From: JANQOH01 sp965214495
GTDB taxonomy: Bacteria; Pseudomonadota; Alphaproteobacteria; UBA7887
Direction: 5' to 3'
Length of the DNA stretch: 64,000 nucleotides
NCBI GenBank assembly: GCA_965214495.1
Contig: OZ243958.1
Location: 186,001 to 250,000 of the forward strand
Position numbers and translations under genes: made by a program. Of this stretch, positions 61,909 through 64,000 are shown piece after piece. The number at the start of each line of letters is the position of its first letter. Position 1 is the first letter of the stretch. Under the pieces are notes generated by a model. That model made no database searches and was not told where the DNA came from. It saw only the letters and a program-made list of their open reading frames with translations.

Positions 61909-62973
61909 ATGTCATTTGCTCGAATCATACCCGGCGCGGCGGCGCTGGCCGGGCTCGCGTTCGGCGGCGCATGGGCCGCCGACTTCGACGACAAGCCGCT
62001 CACCGAGGGCTGGGCGCCCACCGAATGGGGCGCCGACGACAAGGTGGGCGCCCCCAACCGCACCACGCCCGCGATCGTCATGGCCGCCATCGGGCTGGTC
62101 AGGGAAGGCCGGACCGCCACCCTCGGCAAGCTCTATCAGTCGGAAGTGCCGCTGTTCGGTCCGCGCACCTACCAGATGACCATCCCCGGTACACCCACCG
62201 GCGGCCCGTTCGGCAAGAACGCGCTGGTGTATCACGACGAAATGCTCACCACCGAGATCGGGCAGGTCTCGACCCAGTTCGACGGCCCCGGCCATATCGG
62301 CGTGCGCACGTCGGAGGGCGACTTCTTCTACAACGGGCGCAACCCGCTCGAGACCTATGAGCGCGGCGCCGGCGGCCGCGTCGTCGGCATGGGCGACCTC
62401 GGAGTCGAATTCGTCGCCGAGAAGGGCTTCGTCTGCCGCGGTATCCTGCTCAACGCGCCGGCCTACAGGGGCATGAACCCGCTGCCGATCCCGACGGCCA
62501 CCGACAGCCCCGGCATCGTCACCGCCGACGACGTGTTGGGCATGATCGAGGCCCAGGGTCTCGACCCCATCGGCGAGGGGGATTGCGTGTTCCTCTACAC
62601 CGGTCACGGCGACCTGTGGTCGAACGCCGAATGGCCGAAAATGAACTCGGCCGAACGCGCCGAGGCGCGCGCGACGTTCACGTCGGGCGAACCCGGATTC
62701 GGCATCAGCGCGTGCGAATACATGGCCTCGCGCAATATCATCCTCACCGGCGGCGACACCTCCGCCAACGACGCTCAGCCGGTCGGCGAGGAAGAGGGCT
62801 TCGCGGTGCCGTGCCACACCGAGTTGCAGACCCGCCGCGGCATCTGGAACCTCGAAAACCTCGACTTCGCGCCCCTGCTCGAAGCCGGCGTCAACGAGTT
62901 CCTGTTCGTCTGGGCGCCGCTCAAGCTGGTCGGCGCGACCGGCTCCCCCGGCAACCCGGTGGTGCTTTGGTGA
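61909..62973 (+). CDS. Exported cyclase-family (KynB-like) hydrolase
   Basis: 354 residues. Signal peptide IIPGAAALAGLAFGGAWAA. Cyclase-fold metal site HVDxPxH-like STQFDGPGHIGV, plus CVFLYTGHGDLWS and ISACEYMASRNIILTGGDTSAND, VPCHTEL. Family members hydrolyse amides such as N-formylkynurenine or polyketide-like substrates using Mn/Zn; here periplasmic by its leader. Substrate unknown. The stop overlaps the next gene start (GTGA). Confidence 0.85.
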   Translation: MSFARIIPGAAALAGLAFGGAWAADFDDKPLTEGWAPTEWGADDKVGAPNRTTPAIVMAAIGLVREGRTATLGKLYQSEVPLFGPRTYQMTIPGTPTGGPFGKNALVYHDEMLTTEIGQVSTQFDGPGHIGVRTSEGDFFYNGRNPLETYERGAGGRVVGMGDLGVEFVAEKGFVCRGILLNAPAYRGMNPLPIPTATDSPGIVTADDVLGMIEAQGLDPIGEGDCVFLYTGHGDLWSNAEWPKMNSAERAEARATFTSGEPGFGISACEYMASRNIILTGGDTSANDAQPVGEEEGFAVPCHTELQTRRGIWNLENLDFAPLLEAGVNEFLFVWAPLKLVGATGSPGNPVVLW

Positions 62974-63302
62974 ATCGAGACCGTCGTTTCGGCAGGGCGC
63001 GGGCGTTCGGAATTCTGGCGCTCGCGCCCTGCTGCCTGCTCGCGGCCGCCCCGGCGGCGGCGCTCGACATCGTCAACGCCCATCCGGAGCCGGCGAAGAT
63101 CGTCATCGAGCGCTGGGTGCAATTCGTGTCCCCCGGCGGCCAGGCGCGCTTTCGGCCCTATGACAGTCCGACGCGGATCAAGATCGAACTGCGCCATGTG
63201 CGACTCTCGTGCGAAGCCGGGGCGGACTCGCAGGTTCGCCTCGCCGACAACAATTGTTACGTCGATGGCGAGCTTGCCGGTGAAGGTCAGTTCCGCATGT
63301 AG
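62970..63302 (+). CDS. Small exported protein, unknown
   Basis: 110 residues from GTG 62970. Signal peptide FGILALAPCCLLAAAPAAAL; mature domain is beta-rich in look (DIVNAHPEPAKIVIERWVQFVSPGGQARFRPYDSPTRIKIELRHVRLSCE, with Cys pair). No family recognised. Co-translated with the cyclase-family gene. Confidence 0.65.
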   Translation: MNRDRRFGRARAFGILALAPCCLLAAAPAAALDIVNAHPEPAKIVIERWVQFVSPGGQARFRPYDSPTRIKIELRHVRLSCEAGADSQVRLADNNCYVDGELAGEGQFRM

Positions 63303-63777
63303 GCGCCTCGGCGCTTGCGCGATCGTCGCCGTCCTGGCCGCATCCGGCCCGGCCGGCGGCCAGGACGCGCCGCCGGGGCCGCCCGCCGAAACGCTCTATC
63401 CGCTTCCCGAAGTGGAGGGCGCGGTGCCGTGGGAATTGCTCGCCGACGTCGAACTGGTCTTCGAGGGGATCGACCTCGTGCCGGCTTACCGCCCGGAGCT
63501 GCGGGCGCTCGACGGCGAAGCCGTGACTCTGGTGGGGTTTCTGATGCCGCTGGCCGCCGACGGTCGGCGTTCGCTGCTCAGCATGGTCTCGCCCGCCTGC
63601 CCGTTCTGCCTGCCGGGCGGACCGGAGACTTTCGTCGAACTCCTCGCCGACGACCCGATCGCCTTCACCGACGAGGCGGTGGCGGTGGGGGGCCGCCTGG
63701 AACTGCTCGAGGATTCCCTGTCCGGCTACTTCTACCGCTTGCACGACGCGGTGCGTCTGGAGGATCCGACCGCCTGA
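63265..63777 (+). CDS. DUF3299-like exported protein
   Basis: 170 residues from ATG 63265 (GTG 63280, with GGCGAG upstream, is an alternative). Signal peptide ACAIVAVLAASGPAGGQ. Mature part: VPWELLADVELVFEGIDLVPAYRPELRALDGEAVTLVGFLMPLAADG and a thioredoxin-like CPFCLPGG motif. Domain resembles DUF3299 lipoproteins. Overlaps the previous gene's 3' end. Confidence 0.7.
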   Translation: MASLPVKVSSACRRLGACAIVAVLAASGPAGGQDAPPGPPAETLYPLPEVEGAVPWELLADVELVFEGIDLVPAYRPELRALDGEAVTLVGFLMPLAADGRRSLLSMVSPACPFCLPGGPETFVELLADDPIAFTDEAVAVGGRLELLEDSLSGYFYRLHDAVRLEDPTA

Positions 63778-64000
63778 CCGTGCCGACGAGGCGCGCGCTG
63801 GTCACGCGGTGCAACCGGGCGCGGCCGATGAGCAGCACGTCGAACGGCCACGCCAGAAGGTCGGCGATAGCGGGGTCGAGCACGTCCAGGCCGCCGGCAT
63901 AGGCGCCCGCCGCGGGCAGGATGAGGCGCGCCGGGTCGGTCGCGAAACAGTGCCCGCGCACCCGCCGGCCGCGCGTCGGCACGGTTGCCCTGGGGTGGAA
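63665..64000 (-). CDS. pdeM: PdeM-like metallophosphoesterase, C-terminal end (5' end outside window)
   Basis: Minus frame entering from the right edge: FHPRATVPTRGRRVRGHCFATDPARLILPAAGAYAGGLDVLDPAI resembles the end of ligase-associated phosphoesterase PdeM (GHxHP..., CF, LPAFGAxxGG). The frame continues to a stop at 63665, overlapping the convergent DUF3299-like gene by 113 bp; true proteins of this family often end earlier. Only the last ~110 residues are in the window, so the call is tentative. Confidence 0.6.
   Translation of the reverse strand, partial: FHPRATVPTRGRRVRGHCFATDPARLILPAAGAYAGGLDVLDPAIADLLAWPFDVLLIGRARLHRVTSARLVGTVRRSDPPDAPRRASGRSSRTGNPRAVPGGPPPPPPRR

Overview
The window looks like chromosomal DNA of a high-GC alphaproteobacterium. 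The evidence is a PopZ gene beside tolC/pcm, a C4-pathway 5-aminolevulinate synthase (hemA), a PetP/LdtR-type MarR regulator, a TIGR01459-type HAD phosphatase, and a DUF6867 gene beside a LIV-type ABC transporter. I cannot fix the genus. It is unusual in encoding a compact coenzyme F420 biosynthesis operon, which is sporadic in Proteobacteria.

Layout. 1-3.4 kb (minus): uracil-DNA-glycosylase-like gene (cut by the window edge), popZ, tolC, rhodanese, pcm. 3.7-8.7 kb: acyl-CoA metabolism (etfBA, 3-hydroxyacyl-CoA dehydrogenase, acyl-CoA ligase, enoyl-CoA hydratase). 9-11.3 kb: a periplasmic PQQ alcohol dehydrogenase with a DxD (lanthanide-type) active site, plus a cytochrome c. 11.3-15.6 kb: Sel1-repeat protein, a UDP-glucuronate decarboxylase gene broken by one in-frame TGA, and an M23 endopeptidase with four LysM/OapA-like repeats. 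15.7-21.1 kb: F420 operon fbiC-npdG-cofE-cofD-cofC. 21.4-25.0 kb: valine-type catabolic operon (acyl-CoA dehydrogenase, 3-hydroxyisobutyryl-CoA hydrolase, mmsB) with a MarR regulator. 25.0-29.1 kb: accessory patch with a surface subtilase lipoprotein/autotransporter, a small lipoprotein and a decayed vapBC pair, bracketed by two copies of the tail of a small membrane protein. 29.1-38.3 kb: housekeeping and mixed genes (HAD phosphatase, pyrD, aminotransferase, M48 protease, LLM/F420-type oxidoreductase, panB, MoxR/VWA pair). 38.5-44.2 kb: a solute-binding-domain/autotransporter fusion, CoA-transferase, HpcH-type aldolase, iron alcohol dehydrogenase.

44.2-56.3 kb is a defence island: type I restriction-modification (hsdM, hsdS, hsdR), a VapBC pair with frameshifted toxin, a complete DarT-DarG DNA ADP-ribosylation toxin-antitoxin set between hsdS and hsdR, gene-fragment graveyards, a frameshifted ridA, and a phospholipase-D-fold nuclease with a possible PUA/EVE-like C-terminal domain. 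Direct repeats bracket the DarTG cassette (duplicated hsdR start) and the ridA-relic/PLD segment (30-bp repeat shared with the DUF6867 gene), so the island seems to have been assembled stepwise.

56.3-64 kb: DUF6867 and livFGMH branched-chain amino acid (or related amide) uptake, hemA, a secreted cyclase-family hydrolase with two small exported proteins, and the end of a PdeM-like phosphoesterase.

Recurring theme: three separate accessory segments are each bracketed by short direct repeats that copy part of a neighbouring gene, and several accessory genes carry a single inactivating lesion (uxs TGA, vapC +1, ridA -1). All calls are from reading the sequence; no database search was run.
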